Assembly: GCF_900167455.1 (NCBI RefSeq)
Contig: NZ_FUWJ01000002.1
Location: 992,305 to 1,056,304 of the forward strand
DNA: 64,000 nt
Source: Enhydrobacter aerosaccus
Lineage (GTDB): Bacteria > Pseudomonadota > Alphaproteobacteria > Reyranellales > Reyranellaceae
Reading direction: 5' to 3'
Below are positions 1 through 9,762 of the stretch, piece by piece; positions within the stretch are counted from its first letter, which is position 1; each line of letters opens with the position of its first letter. A program made the translations under genes and the position numbers. The notes beneath the pieces are model-generated. The model did not search any database. It was not told the origin of the DNA and was given only the letters and a program-made list of their open reading frames with translations.

Positions 1-700
1 CGATCGGCCCTTCGTAGAGGGCCTTGGCGCCTTGTGCCGCGATGAGTCGCATCGTGTCGGCAAGTGCCGGATTGACGACCCGGTCGCCGACTTTCTTCGG
101 CCCACCATCGGCATTGTAGAAGATCGAGCGCGCGGCGGGATCGTTGCGGAAGCCCGTGATGATCTCCAGCCAGGCAGCCAGCCGTGGCGACACCGAATAG
201 CCTTCCTGGGCAAGCCGGATGGCCGAGGGGAACAGGTCTTTCCAAGCGAGCTTGCCGTGTTCCTTGTGTGCAAGCTCCAGCAATGCGACAGCCCCTGGCA
301 CCCCCACCGACAGGCCCGACGCGACAGCCTCGCGGAAAGGCAAGGGCTTGAGAGTGCCGCTTGCATCCGCCGCCAGGAAGAGATTGGGCGTGGCGCCTGC
401 CGGCGCCGCCTCGCGGCCGTCATAGACCGTGATGGCGTGCGAGGTGCCGTCGTAATAGAGCAAGAAGCCACCGCCGCCGATACCGGAGGCTTGTGGTTCG
501 ACGACGCCCAGCGCCATCTGCACGGCCACGGCCGCATCGACCGCGGAGCCTCCCTTGCGCAGGACCTCCAGTCCAGCCTCGACAGCCAGCGGATGCGCTG
601 CTGCCACCATCGATCGGGATAGAGTGGCGCGCTGTGCGGCCGCCGAGGCCGCCGTGGCCACCAGGATGAGGAAAGCGAAAAGAAAGCGACGGAGCGTCAT
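1..700 (-). CDS. ggt: gamma-glutamyltransferase, N-terminal part (cut by window edge)
   Basis: The reading frame from the ATG at 698-700 stays open to base 1, so only about 233 N-terminal residues are present. It opens with a hydrophobic signal peptide (LRRFLFAFLILVATAASA). Next come SMVAAAHPLAVEAG and GGSAVDAAVAVQMALGVVEP, then IGGGGFLLYYD, which are hallmarks of the gamma-glutamyltransferase Ntn-hydrolase family that cleaves glutathione and transfers gamma-glutamyl groups in the periplasm. The catalytic Thr and small subunit lie outside the window. The start overlaps the stop of the upstream methyltransferase as ATGA, suggesting translational coupling. The family call is secure; the substrate is not known. 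Confidence 0.88.
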   Translation of the reverse strand, partial: MTLRRFLFAFLILVATAASAAAQRATLSRSMVAAAHPLAVEAGLEVLRKGGSAVDAAVAVQMALGVVEPQASGIGGGGFLLYYDGTSHAITVYDGREAAPAGATPNLFLAADASGTLKPLPFREAVASGLSVGVPGAVALLELAHKEHGKLAWKDLFPSAIRLAQEGYSVSPRLAAWLEIITGFRNDPAARSIFYNADGGPKKVGDRVVNPALADTMRLIAAQGAKALYEGPI

Positions 701-1500
701 GTGCGGCGCGCGACAATGAACAGACGACGGAACGGGAACAGCGTGATGCCGTCCGGTCTCGTGGGATAGGCCTCGGCCGTCATGCGGGCGTAGGTGTCAT
801 AGAATGCACCGCGCTCCGTCTCGTCCAAGGCTTCGAGAAAGGGCCGCAATCCAGTCGAAGCGGTGTATTGCGCGACAGGATCCTTGCCGGTCAGCACCTG
901 CTGGTAGATCGTCTCCCACACCTCGAGCTCGGACGACAGCGGTTTCAGCACATCGTAATAGCGCGCCGGATCCTCGACGCGGGCGATGCCGCCGATGCCG
1001 GCGAGCTTGTCGCGCCAAGGGCCCGCCTCTGCGGCCTTGCGCATCAGCGCATGCGACGGCGCCTCGTGATTGCGCGGCATCTGGATGGCCAGCTGCCCAC
1101 CCGACGGCAGCAGCTTCATCAGGTGAGGAAACATGTCGATATGTCCCGGCAGCCACTGATACGCGGCATTGCTGTAGAGGATCAATGGCGGGATTTCGGG
1201 CCTGAAATGCGCAAGGTCTCCCTTCGCAAAGGACAGGCGTTCACTCGCGGTTTGGGCGCGCGCCTTGTCCAACATCTGCTCGGAGGAATCGATCCCGATG
1301 ACTCTTGCCTGCGGGAAACGCTCGGCGAGGATGCGCGAGATGTTGCCGGCTCCGCAGCCGAGATCATAGATCGCATGCCCTGACCGCGACCCGTTGGCGG
1401 GATCGAGCCGGGCCATCAGATCGAGCGCCGGCCGGGTACGAGCATCGGCGAACTTCAGATAGAGGTTCGCGTCCCAAACCGTCGAGGCGGGACGATCCAT
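697..1500 (-). CDS. tam: trans-aconitate 2-methyltransferase-like SAM methyltransferase
   Basis: This 267-residue protein is a class I SAM-dependent methyltransferase. The SAM-binding motif I DLGCGAGN lies near residue 46, followed by an acidic strand end (VIGIDSSEQML). The N-terminal WDANLYLKFADARTRPALDL and the YSNAAYQWLPGH segment are typical of Tam, which methyl-esterifies trans-aconitate formed as a by-product of the citrate cycle. It acts in the cytoplasm. It begins 1 bp after the stop of the upstream AhpD-like gene and overlaps ggt by 4 bp, so the three are probably co-transcribed. The assignment rests on the overall Tam-like pattern, and a related small-molecule substrate is possible. 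Confidence 0.8.
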   Translation of the reverse strand: MDRPASTVWDANLYLKFADARTRPALDLMARLDPANGSRSGHAIYDLGCGAGNISRILAERFPQARVIGIDSSEQMLDKARAQTASERLSFAKGDLAHFRPEIPPLILYSNAAYQWLPGHIDMFPHLMKLLPSGGQLAIQMPRNHEAPSHALMRKAAEAGPWRDKLAGIGGIARVEDPARYYDVLKPLSSELEVWETIYQQVLTGKDPVAQYTASTGLRPFLEALDETERGAFYDTYARMTAEAYPTRPDGITLFPFRRLFIVARRT

Positions 1501-1501
1501 G

Positions 1502-1900
1502 TTATTTCTCCTCGAAGGCCGGATCGACCGGCACGCGATAGGCCATGGTGATCTTGTTGCCCTTCTGGGCCGCCAACACGACGGCCATGAATTCCTCGAA
1601 CATCTCCTCCGTCATTCCCTTGCGCCGCGCCATGGCGCCGTGCGAGGCAATGCAATACTCGCACTGATTGGTGATGCTCACCGCGAGATAAATTAACTCC
1701 TTGGTGAGCGGATCGAGCTTGCCGGGAGCGAAAGCGGCCTTCATCTCCGCGGCGAAGCGCTCCATCACGTCGGGATGACGGGCCAGTCCCTTCCAGACAT
1801 TGTTGATGTCGGCGGGATCGATACCCCGCGCCTGAGCGATACCGTCGACCACGGCCTTGGCGCGTGGACTCATGTCCTTGTACTCGATCAGCTTCGGCAT
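1502..1900 (-). CDS. carboxymuconolactone decarboxylase/AhpD-family protein
   Basis: The protein has 132 residues from an ATG preceded by a GGAG ribosome site. A longer frame reaches 1942 but adds 14 residues without a ribosome site. The centre contains NQCEYCIASHGAMARRKGMT, the CxxC-x3-H redox motif of the AhpD/CMD fold, an all-helical family that assembles as oligomers. Members act as peroxidase partners or decarboxylases. The redox Cys pair favours an AhpD-like antioxidant role over lactone decarboxylation, but no partner peroxidase gene is nearby. It lies 1 bp upstream of tam and 66 bp downstream of phaB. Confidence 0.8.
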   Translation of the reverse strand: MPKLIEYKDMSPRAKAVVDGIAQARGIDPADINNVWKGLARHPDVMERFAAEMKAAFAPGKLDPLTKELIYLAVSITNQCEYCIASHGAMARRKGMTEEMFEEFMAVVLAAQKGNKITMAYRVPVDPAFEEK

Positions 1901-1966
1901 GGGATGCTCCAAACAAATGGGCCGGCTCACCGGCCGGCCCATCTTATCCGCGCAAACCCGGAAGCG

Positions 1967-2692
1967 TCAGTACATGTGCTGGCCGCCATTGATGGAGAGG
2001 GTGGAGCCAGTGATGAAACCGGCATCGTCGGCCACCAGGAACAGCACGCCGCGCGCGATTTCATCGGCCTTCCCGAGCCGTCCGACCGGGATCTTGGCGA
2101 TGATCTTCTCCAGCACGTTGGGCGGCACGGCCGAGACCATGTCGGTATCGGTATAGCCAGGGGCGATGGCGTTTACCGTGATGCCTTTGGAGGCGCCTTC
2201 CTGCGCCAGCGCCTTGGTAAAGCCGTGGATGCCGGACTTGGCGGCCGCGTAGTTGACCTGGCCATATTGTCCGCCCTGCCCGTTGATCGAACCGATATTG
2301 ACGATGCGACCAAAGCCGCGCTGATTCATGCCATCCCAGGCAGCCTTGCAGACATTGAAGCAGGAGCCGAGATTGGTATCGATCACGGCATCCCACATGC
2401 TGCGATCCAATTTGCGCATGGTTGCATCGCGGGTAATGCCGGCATTGTTGACGATAATGTCGATCGGACCGAGGTCCTTCTCGATCTTCGTCACAGCCTC
2501 CTTCACGGCGGCATAGTCGCCGACGTCGAATTTGTAGACGGGAATGCCCGTTTCCTCGTGGAAGGCCTTGGCGGCCACGTCGTTGCCCGCATAATTGGCC
2601 GCCACCTCGTAACCGCGAAGCTTCAACATCTTCGAGATCGCCGCGCCAATGCCGCGGGTGCCTCCGGTTACCAACGCAACTCTACCTGCCAT
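1967..2692 (-). CDS. phaB: acetoacetyl-CoA reductase
   Basis: This 241-residue short-chain dehydrogenase reduces acetoacetyl-CoA to (R)-3-hydroxybutyryl-CoA with NADPH, the second step of polyhydroxybutyrate synthesis. The sequence shows the nucleotide-binding GGTRGIG near residue 10, NNAG, the catalytic Ser in NIGSING, and Tyr/Lys in VNYAAAKSG. The C-terminal TGSTLSINGGQHMY is typical of PhaB. A strong GGGAGGAAAAA ribosome site precedes the ATG, and a 12-bp stem-loop lies just upstream of it. It follows phaA and an MFS gene on the same strand, so it probably belongs to an interrupted pha operon. Confidence 0.93.
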   Translation of the reverse strand: MAGRVALVTGGTRGIGAAISKMLKLRGYEVAANYAGNDVAAKAFHEETGIPVYKFDVGDYAAVKEAVTKIEKDLGPIDIIVNNAGITRDATMRKLDRSMWDAVIDTNLGSCFNVCKAAWDGMNQRGFGRIVNIGSINGQGGQYGQVNYAAAKSGIHGFTKALAQEGASKGITVNAIAPGYTDTDMVSAVPPNVLEKIIAKIPVGRLGKADEIARGVLFLVADDAGFITGSTLSINGGQHMY

Positions 2693-2703
2693 TTTTTCCT
2701 CCC

Positions 2704-2748
2704 TGCCTCAGCCCCGGTACTGTAGCCGGAGTCTTGGGGGCTGAGGCA
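2704..2748 (-). promoter_or_regulatory. 12-bp stem-loop between the MFS gene and phaB
   Basis: TGCCTCAGCCCC (2704-2715) and GGGGCTGAGGCA (2737-2748) are perfectly complementary with a 21-nt loop. On the transcribed strand the structure ends immediately before the phaB ribosome site. No U-run follows it, so it is not a standard terminator. It may be an RNA processing or stability element, or a barrier separating MFS from phaB expression. Confidence 0.6.
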
Positions 2749-2760
2749 AGAAAAGCGATG

Positions 2761-3990
2761 TCAGTCAGCCACCATCTCCGGCTGCCGCGATAGAGCAACA
2801 GCCTGTGACATGAGAATGACGAGAGCCTGCAGGACAAAGCCCGCCACCGCCACGTACAGGCAGATCTCGGCACCGAAGATGGCCCCGAGGACCGCGCCCA
2901 GACCGGCGCCTAGCGGGCGGGCGCCGTAGGCCATGATGTTGATGGCCGAGACCCGGCCGAGGAGGCGCGGCGGGGTCACCGACTGACGCAGCGTCGTCGT
3001 GCTGATGACCCACAGGATTGGCCCCGCGCCGAGCAGGAAGAAGCTCACCGCAGCCAAGATCGGTGTCGGAAATACTGTCGTCAACGCCATCACGGCGGAT
3101 GAGACGACACCCATGACGGGCCCCAGCCCGATGACACCGCCAAAGGAAATCCAGCGCATCACCCGCGTGGCCATCAAGGCTCCAGCCACCATGCCGACGC
3201 CGTACATGGCCAGCACGGTGCCGATGCCCGAAGCCGACAGGCCAAGATGACGGACGCCATAGGGGACGAACACCGCGAGCATCAGGAACCAGGCGGTATT
3301 GAAGATGAACTGGGTGACAAAGACCGGCCGCAACAACGGATGATTGAAGACGAAGGCAGCGCCCTCCTTGATCTCCTGCACCGGATGACGGCGCACCATC
3401 TCCGGACGGCCGGGCTCGAGGATTCCGGCCAGCAGGAAGACGGCGATGATCGACAGCGCTGCCGCAACGCCAAAGGCTGGGGCGCCGCCGATCCAGCCGA
3501 CGAGGAAGCCGCCCAAAGCCGGCCCGCCGGCGAAGGCCACCGTGCGCGCCAGCTCGATGCGCGCGTTCGCCGTGGACAAGGCGGAGGCCGGTACCAAGGA
3601 AGGGACCAGCGAAGGTGCCGCGACGCTATAGACCACCGTGCCGCAGACGGCGATGAAGCCAAGCACGGCGAGCAGCAGGAGATTGATCGCGCCGAAGGCG
3701 ATCGCGACCAGGATGGCAAGCAGGGCCACCGCGCGCATCGCTTCCGCGCCGGCCATCAGCCACCGTCGCGACAGACGATCGGCCAGCAGGCCGGCCGGTA
3801 TGGCAAAGAGAACGAACGGCAGGGTGAGCGCCGTCTGCAGCGCGCCGGTCTCCCCTTCCCCCGCACCCAGCATCAGCACGGCGACGATGGGCGCCGCCGC
3901 AAGCGCCACCTGCTCCGCAGATTGTGCTGCGAGGTTGGACCACGCCAGCCGATTGAAGGTCGGCGGCAATAACTTGCTTTCTCGGGACAT
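2761..3990 (-). CDS. MFS transporter (EntS/DHA3-like)
   Basis: The 409-residue protein has about twelve hydrophobic segments. The loop between helices 2 and 3 carries GLLADRLSRRWLM, a match to the MFS motif A pattern. The general look (long hydrophobic helices rich in Gly/Ala, and LVPASALSTANARIELART in the central region) resembles the EntS/MefA type of drug or siderophore exporters in the inner membrane. It sits between phaA and phaB on the same strand, an unusual insertion in a pha operon. Its substrate cannot be read from sequence. Confidence 0.85.
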   Translation of the reverse strand: MSRESKLLPPTFNRLAWSNLAAQSAEQVALAAAPIVAVLMLGAGEGETGALQTALTLPFVLFAIPAGLLADRLSRRWLMAGAEAMRAVALLAILVAIAFGAINLLLLAVLGFIAVCGTVVYSVAAPSLVPSLVPASALSTANARIELARTVAFAGGPALGGFLVGWIGGAPAFGVAAALSIIAVFLLAGILEPGRPEMVRRHPVQEIKEGAAFVFNHPLLRPVFVTQFIFNTAWFLMLAVFVPYGVRHLGLSASGIGTVLAMYGVGMVAGALMATRVMRWISFGGVIGLGPVMGVVSSAVMALTTVFPTPILAAVSFFLLGAGPILWVISTTTLRQSVTPPRLLGRVSAINIMAYGARPLGAGLGAVLGAIFGAEICLYVAVAGFVLQALVILMSQAVALSRQPEMVAD

Positions 3991-4127
3991 CGGGGGGCTC
4001 CTGGGTTCGCTTGTTGGCTCGAACCTAGGAACCCTCAGCGGGCCGCTCTATCCGTGAGCGGCCGGGTATTATCTTTCGGAACGTCCCCGTCTTCTCGCGA
4101 CTGGGCTGAACGTTCGCGTCAAGCAAC

Positions 4128-5384
<1,257 letters not shown>

Positions 5385-7175
5385 CTAGGTAAGGCGGGTA
5401 AACCCGTCCGCACTCCACTCTTCGCTGCCCACGCCGTGATGAGCGAAGAACAGACCGTCAGGATCGTACTTCTTCTTTACGGTCTGGAGGCGGCCATAAT
5501 TGTCGCCCCAATAGGCGCGCTGCCAATCCTTCTGGAAATAGCCCGACTCCGCAACATAGGTGCCGCTGTTCGGCGCGACAGTGCGCATTTGGGTAAGGAC
5601 GGCAGCGACGGCCGTGGCTTCGCGACGGGCGCGGGCCAGATCGGGTTCATGACCAGGAACGCCGGCAAAGGCAGGTGCACTCGATGCCGATGCAATGACC
5701 AGCGCAAAGGCGTCGACCACGTCCGGGTTCATCGGTGTCTCACGCGCAGCAGCTAGCGCTTCGGCTGGGGCGCCCGCAAGGCCTTTATTGAAATGCAATT
5801 GTAACGACCAATGTCGCGAGGCCTGAAACAGGGCCTCGGTCAATCGCGACTGCGAGTCCTCTGCCAAAAGGCCCTGGGATAGCCAGATCGATTCGTAATC
5901 GTGCAGGTACCAACCGGCTTCACCGAGGTTGGACGCCCAGAAGACCGCGTCGTCGGGCGCACTGGGACGATCATCCGCGATAATCACCTGCGGCAGGTTC
6001 TTCTTGAGAAAGCTCACGTCCCAGAAGAAATGCGCCGGCGCCGCCAGCGCCATGAACGGCGCCGCGATAGTATAGTCCGTCGGCGAGGCCGCAACCCAAT
6101 CGAGAAAGGGCTTCCAGGTTGCGGCGGCGGTTGTCTGATCGAGGCCCTGGAAGACCATACTGATCTCGAACAGGTTGTTGCGGTTGAAGCGTACGGTTTC
6201 TCCCCAATGCGGGTTGAAGAGCCGCTCGCGATAGAAGGCCACGAACCGAGCGATGAGCCGGCGATAGGCATCGTCCGAATGCGCCTGGATGGCGCCAAAG
6301 GCGCCGCCCAGGAAATTCGGCAGGTCATGCGTCTTCAAGGTCACCCGGGTGATGACGCCGAAACTGCCGCCGCCACCGCCTTTGAGCGCCCAGAACAGAT
6401 CAGGGTGCGTGCAGGCATTGGCGATCCGCACCTGGCCGTCCGCCGTCACGATCTCCGCCTCGAGCAGGCTGGCACCGGCGAGACCAAACTGTTTCGAGAA
6501 ACTGCCGAAGCCGCCGCCCTGGACCAAGCCGGCGACATTGACCGTACAGCAGCCGCCGCCCTGGACATAGCGGCCGGTCTTGGTCACGGCGGCATAGGCC
6601 CTCAGCCACACATTGCCGGCGCCTAGCGAAACTGCGGGCTGCGGCGCGTCACTACAGCCTTGAGCGACGAAGGCATCGTGGATCGCCAGCGAATCCATCG
6701 GCCGGGTCCAGATCAGCAGCGAATCCGGAGCACTGGAGGCGCCGAGATAGCTATGGCCCCCGCCCCGCACGACCAGTCGCAGTCTGTTCTCGCGCGCAAA
6801 GTCGACGGCGGCCGCGACGTCGCCGGCATTCCGCGCCGCAACGGCATACGTACTTGGCTGAGAGACCCAGGCGTCAGCCCAGCCTGTGGTCTGCGTCAGG
6901 GCAACATTGTCACGGATGAAATAGGGGTTCTTGAAGCTCGCAAAGAGGGCATCGCAGGCCGCCCGATCGCCGCCCTTGCAAGCATCCAATGGGGAGCGCA
7001 CCGCCGAGAGCCGTCCGCCCACACGCTCGTTGAGCACCTGCCAGCGCGCTTCCGACGGCCATCCGGAATCGCCAGGCCGCACCCGCTGGAAGGGCTGGCT
7101 GCCGGGCTGGGCGTTTGCGACGCCAGTCAGCAGGGGTAGACCACCGGCAAGCTTGATCAGGTCCCGTCGCATCAT
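5385..7175 (-). CDS. Tat-exported FAD-linked oxidoreductase with berberine-bridge C-terminus
   Basis: The protein has 596 residues from the ATG at 7173-7175, which has a GGAG site. The N-terminus MMRRDLIKLAGGLPLLTGV, ending near ANA, reads as a twin-arginine signal peptide. The FAD-binding PCMH-type domain contains RGGGHSYLG, whose His usually carries covalent FAD, and YVQGGGCCTVNV, where a Cys may form the second link. GGGGGSFGVIT follows. The C-terminal NYGRLQTVKKKYDPDGLF is the berberine-bridge enzyme tail. Relatives oxidise sugars, alkaloids or phenolics with O2. The substrate is unknown. It stands alone between phaA and the LytTR gene. Confidence 0.85.
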   Translation of the reverse strand: MMRRDLIKLAGGLPLLTGVANAQPGSQPFQRVRPGDSGWPSEARWQVLNERVGGRLSAVRSPLDACKGGDRAACDALFASFKNPYFIRDNVALTQTTGWADAWVSQPSTYAVAARNAGDVAAAVDFARENRLRLVVRGGGHSYLGASSAPDSLLIWTRPMDSLAIHDAFVAQGCSDAPQPAVSLGAGNVWLRAYAAVTKTGRYVQGGGCCTVNVAGLVQGGGFGSFSKQFGLAGASLLEAEIVTADGQVRIANACTHPDLFWALKGGGGGSFGVITRVTLKTHDLPNFLGGAFGAIQAHSDDAYRRLIARFVAFYRERLFNPHWGETVRFNRNNLFEISMVFQGLDQTTAAATWKPFLDWVAASPTDYTIAAPFMALAAPAHFFWDVSFLKKNLPQVIIADDRPSAPDDAVFWASNLGEAGWYLHDYESIWLSQGLLAEDSQSRLTEALFQASRHWSLQLHFNKGLAGAPAEALAAARETPMNPDVVDAFALVIASASSAPAFAGVPGHEPDLARARREATAVAAVLTQMRTVAPNSGTYVAESGYFQKDWQRAYWGDNYGRLQTVKKKYDPDGLFFAHHGVGSEEWSADGFTRLT

Positions 7176-7294
7176 CTGTTCTCTCCGCAAGTCGTCGATG
7201 CGCCCCAGATACAAGCCAGGCCCTTGATCCTGCTGCGGTTTGTGACGACCGGCGCGGCCAGCGGGACGACCGGCGATCGCCGCGGGACGAACGG

Positions 7295-8167
7295 TCAGGT
7301 CCGGACCGGCGCCAGCGCCTCGAAGCGTTGGCGATAGCGACGGCTGAGATTCACCTCAGCGCCGTCGCGCAGGCGGATACGCCAATCCCCATTCACCCAT
7401 GGCGTGACCTGGGAGACTCGCGTGATGTTCACCAGATGGGATTTGTGCACGCGCACGAACTGTTTCGGGTCGAGTTCGGCTTCGAGCTTTGCCAGTGACG
7501 ACCGGATCTCGAATGTCTCGCCTGCGACATGCAGGATGGCGTAGTTGCCGGATGCCTCGATCCAGTCGATGTCCGCCACCGCAACCACGACTTCCGCCCC
7601 GCCTCGCTTGCGGACGGCAAAGCGCTCCGGCCGGGCCGCACTGGCCGGCGCTTCTGGAAGAGACGGCGCCGGCGGTGCCATCGCTGGCCGCCCGCCCGCC
7701 CGCTCCCTCCAGTGGCGGAACGCCATGATGGCCGCGATCATGAGGCAATAGGTGAAGATGTCCTTGCTGAACTCGTAGGACAGGCGCTCGAAGGTGAGCG
7801 GGAAGCGAAACGATTCGCCCCAAATGGCGGAAAACCACAGGAGCCGCAGGGCCGCCATGCCGGTGGTATGGACCAAGCTAAATGGCACGATGGCCAACGC
7901 ATGCAGCAGGAAATTGCGGGGCTGCGACAGCGGGAAGTGCCGCTGCATCCAATAGACCGCCGGAGCGAGCGCCGCGATCATCAGATGGCTCGAGGCTTCC
8001 ACCGCGAAGGCATGTCCAAAGGACAGGACATGGCCGTGCCGGGCCTCGTCGACCACCATGACGTAGGACTGTGTCAGGCAGGACAGGCCGAGAACGAGAG
8101 CCCAGACCAGCAGTGGCCGCCAGTCCAGGGCGTCCGCCGATGCCGGCCGTGTCGTGTCGGCATTCAT
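7295..8167 (-). CDS. membrane-anchored LytTR-family transcriptional regulator
   Basis: The 290-residue protein starts at an ATG overlapping the phaC stop as ATGA. About four transmembrane helices occupy residues 20-170. After a Pro/Ala-rich linker, a LytTR DNA-binding domain fills the last hundred residues, seen in VADIDWIEASGNYAILHV and VRVHKSHLVNITRVSQV. There is no receiver domain, so this is a one-component membrane regulator rather than a response regulator. Translational coupling to the PHA synthase gene suggests it senses or controls something tied to storage or the envelope. Targets are unknown. Confidence 0.85.
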   Translation of the reverse strand: MNADTTRPASADALDWRPLLVWALVLGLSCLTQSYVMVVDEARHGHVLSFGHAFAVEASSHLMIAALAPAVYWMQRHFPLSQPRNFLLHALAIVPFSLVHTTGMAALRLLWFSAIWGESFRFPLTFERLSYEFSKDIFTYCLMIAAIMAFRHWRERAGGRPAMAPPAPSLPEAPASAARPERFAVRKRGGAEVVVAVADIDWIEASGNYAILHVAGETFEIRSSLAKLEAELDPKQFVRVHKSHLVNITRVSQVTPWVNGDWRIRLRDGAEVNLSRRYRQRFEALAPVRT

Positions 8168-9354
8168 CGCGCCTTCAGCCACTCGATCAGCGGTTCCCAG
8201 GCCAGGCGCCGCGCACGGCTGCTGACCACCATGCCGATATGACCGAGCGGCAGGTCGAGGCGAGTCACATTCCGGAGACCGCGCCTGGCATCCACCAGGG
8301 CGGCGGCAGATCGCGGCGGCACGATACGATCGCCCGAGGGGATCATGACCAGCGCCGGCGTCTTGATCTTCCTCGGCACTATGGAGCGACCGGCGACGAC
8401 CCATTGGTTTGCGGCAGTGACGTTGTTGCCATACCAGCCCACGAGGCATTCCCGCGCCACCGGACCGGCCAAGGGCGGTCCTTCGTTCAGCCAATCCTCC
8501 AGCAGCACGAATTCCCGCGCCTGATCGCTTCCTTGATCGAGCCCCAGAAACCGGCCGAATTTCTTCACCGCCAGCCAGGGATCGAGCGACCAGAACAGGG
8601 TCTGGAGAATATCGACCGGCAACTCGCCGGCCCGATCCGCCAGATCGGCTAGCAGGGGCCCAGCCGACAGCAGGAAGCCGTGGCCGGTCGTATCGGCGTG
8701 GAAGTCCCAGGGCGCAGCCAGCAGCGCCAGCCCCGCGACACGTCGCGGGCGCAAAGCCGCCAGCGCCACGGTCAGCGTACCGCCCATGCAGTAGCCCATC
8801 ACCGCGGCGCGCCGGTGTGCCCGCTTGGCGACGAACGCCAGTGCCCGATCAAGTCGGGATACGTACGCAGTCAGATCGAAATGCCGCTCCTGCTCGTTCG
8901 GGCTCCCCCAGTCGACGAGGTAGGGCCGCAAGCCTTGCGCCGCCATCGCGCGCAGCAAGCTCTTCTCCGCCGTGAGATCGAGCACTTCCCAACGGTTGAT
9001 CAGGGATGGAACCACCAGAACGGCTCGGGCCCCTTTTTTTCGGGCCAGACGGTGCGTCGCCCCGAAATCGAGCAGGCGCGTGTTGCCGTCGCGCCAGACG
9101 GTCGGTGGTTCCTCGAGGGTCCGGTGGACCGGATGCTGGCGGTAGGCCAGGACTCCATCGGCCAGCCGGTCCATGCGCCGCGCGATTTCACGGCGAAGTG
9201 ATGCTTCGAACCGGCCCGCGCCGCCTGTCGCCTCCAGCGCGTTGGCCTCGGCAACAACCGGCGCAAGAAGTTCAGGGACGGCCGAGTCTGGATTCGAGAT
9301 CGGCGAGTCGCGCTTCCAGAGCTGCCACGCGTTTTCGGAGCTCGCCCACGTCAT
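8164..9354 (-). CDS. phaC: PHA synthase, PhaC class III-like alpha/beta-hydrolase
   Basis: The sequence VPSLINRWEVLDLT, then YLVDWGSPNEQERHFDLTAY, then GYCMGGTL with the catalytic Cys near residue 189, AAPWDFHAD, SGDRIVPP (Asp) and LGHIGMVV (His) follow the PHA polymerase pattern closely. These enzymes polymerise (R)-3-hydroxyacyl-CoA into granule polyester. The ATG at 9352-9354 gives 396 residues and an 83-nt overlap with the upstream PhaE-like gene. The frame is open further upstream, and a start closer to the PhaE stop cannot be excluded because no ATG, GTG or TTG is obvious there. It is coupled downstream to the LytTR regulator. Confidence 0.85.
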   Translation of the reverse strand: MTWASSENAWQLWKRDSPISNPDSAVPELLAPVVAEANALEATGGAGRFEASLRREIARRMDRLADGVLAYRQHPVHRTLEEPPTVWRDGNTRLLDFGATHRLARKKGARAVLVVPSLINRWEVLDLTAEKSLLRAMAAQGLRPYLVDWGSPNEQERHFDLTAYVSRLDRALAFVAKRAHRRAAVMGYCMGGTLTVALAALRPRRVAGLALLAAPWDFHADTTGHGFLLSAGPLLADLADRAGELPVDILQTLFWSLDPWLAVKKFGRFLGLDQGSDQAREFVLLEDWLNEGPPLAGPVARECLVGWYGNNVTAANQWVVAGRSIVPRKIKTPALVMIPSGDRIVPPRSAAALVDARRGLRNVTRLDLPLGHIGMVVSSRARRLAWEPLIEWLKAR

Positions 9355-9628
9355 CAATGCCGTTCCCAGATGCAGGGGCAGCGGACGGGGCCCCAGACGC
9401 ATGATCTGCTGAGGCGGCTGTGGGGGCGGCGGCAGCGGCATGGGGCGTAGCTTGGGCGGCTTGTATTACGGACGCAACCTGTGCGTTTGCAGCCGCGAAA
9501 AGCCGCGCAATTTGTTCCGTCACGGTCTGATCCGCGGCCAGACCCGCGAGCTGGCTTTGCCATAAATCGAGGTAGCGCCGGGCCAAGCGGTCGAAATCAC
9601 CCGACATATCGTCCTTGTCCGAGGCCAT
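9272..9628 (-). CDS. small PhaE-like partner of PHA synthase
   Basis: This 118-residue protein has an amphipathic N-terminus (FDRLARRYLDLWQSQLAGLA), a low-complexity Ala/Pro-rich middle and a C-terminal coiled coil (VGELRKRVAALEARLADLE). That layout resembles the C-terminal part of PhaE subunits of class III synthases, though PhaE is usually much longer. Its position directly upstream of and overlapping phaC supports a partner role. A TATAAT box ends 5 bp before this ATG, so the true start may instead be the ATG at 9605-9607, which has AAGGA in front. The assignment is by context and shape. Confidence 0.65.
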   Translation of the reverse strand: MASDKDDMSGDFDRLARRYLDLWQSQLAGLAADQTVTEQIARLFAAANAQVASVIQAAQATPHAAAAAPTAASADHASGAPSAAPASGNGIDDVGELRKRVAALEARLADLESRLGRP

Positions 9629-9633
9629 GCCCC

Positions 9634-9663
9634 ATTATAGCCCATCAAGATGCAATGGCATTG
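9634..9663 (-). promoter_or_regulatory. phaE-phaC promoter box with adjoining palindrome
   Basis: On the minus strand a perfect TATAAT (9634-9639) lies just before the first phaE start codon. Upstream, CAATG-G-CATTG (9653-9663) is an inverted repeat centred near the expected -35 position. The region is shared with divergent phaR, so the palindrome may be an operator for PhaR. No clear -35 hexamer is seen. Confidence 0.4.
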
Positions 9664-9762
9664 TCTCGCGTTCGCTAAGCCTTACTTGTCGCACTGCGGC
9701 ATCGGCGCTAAGGTCCAAACACTGGGAGAGCGTTCAGCGTACGGGCAAAGGAGCGCAGCGTA

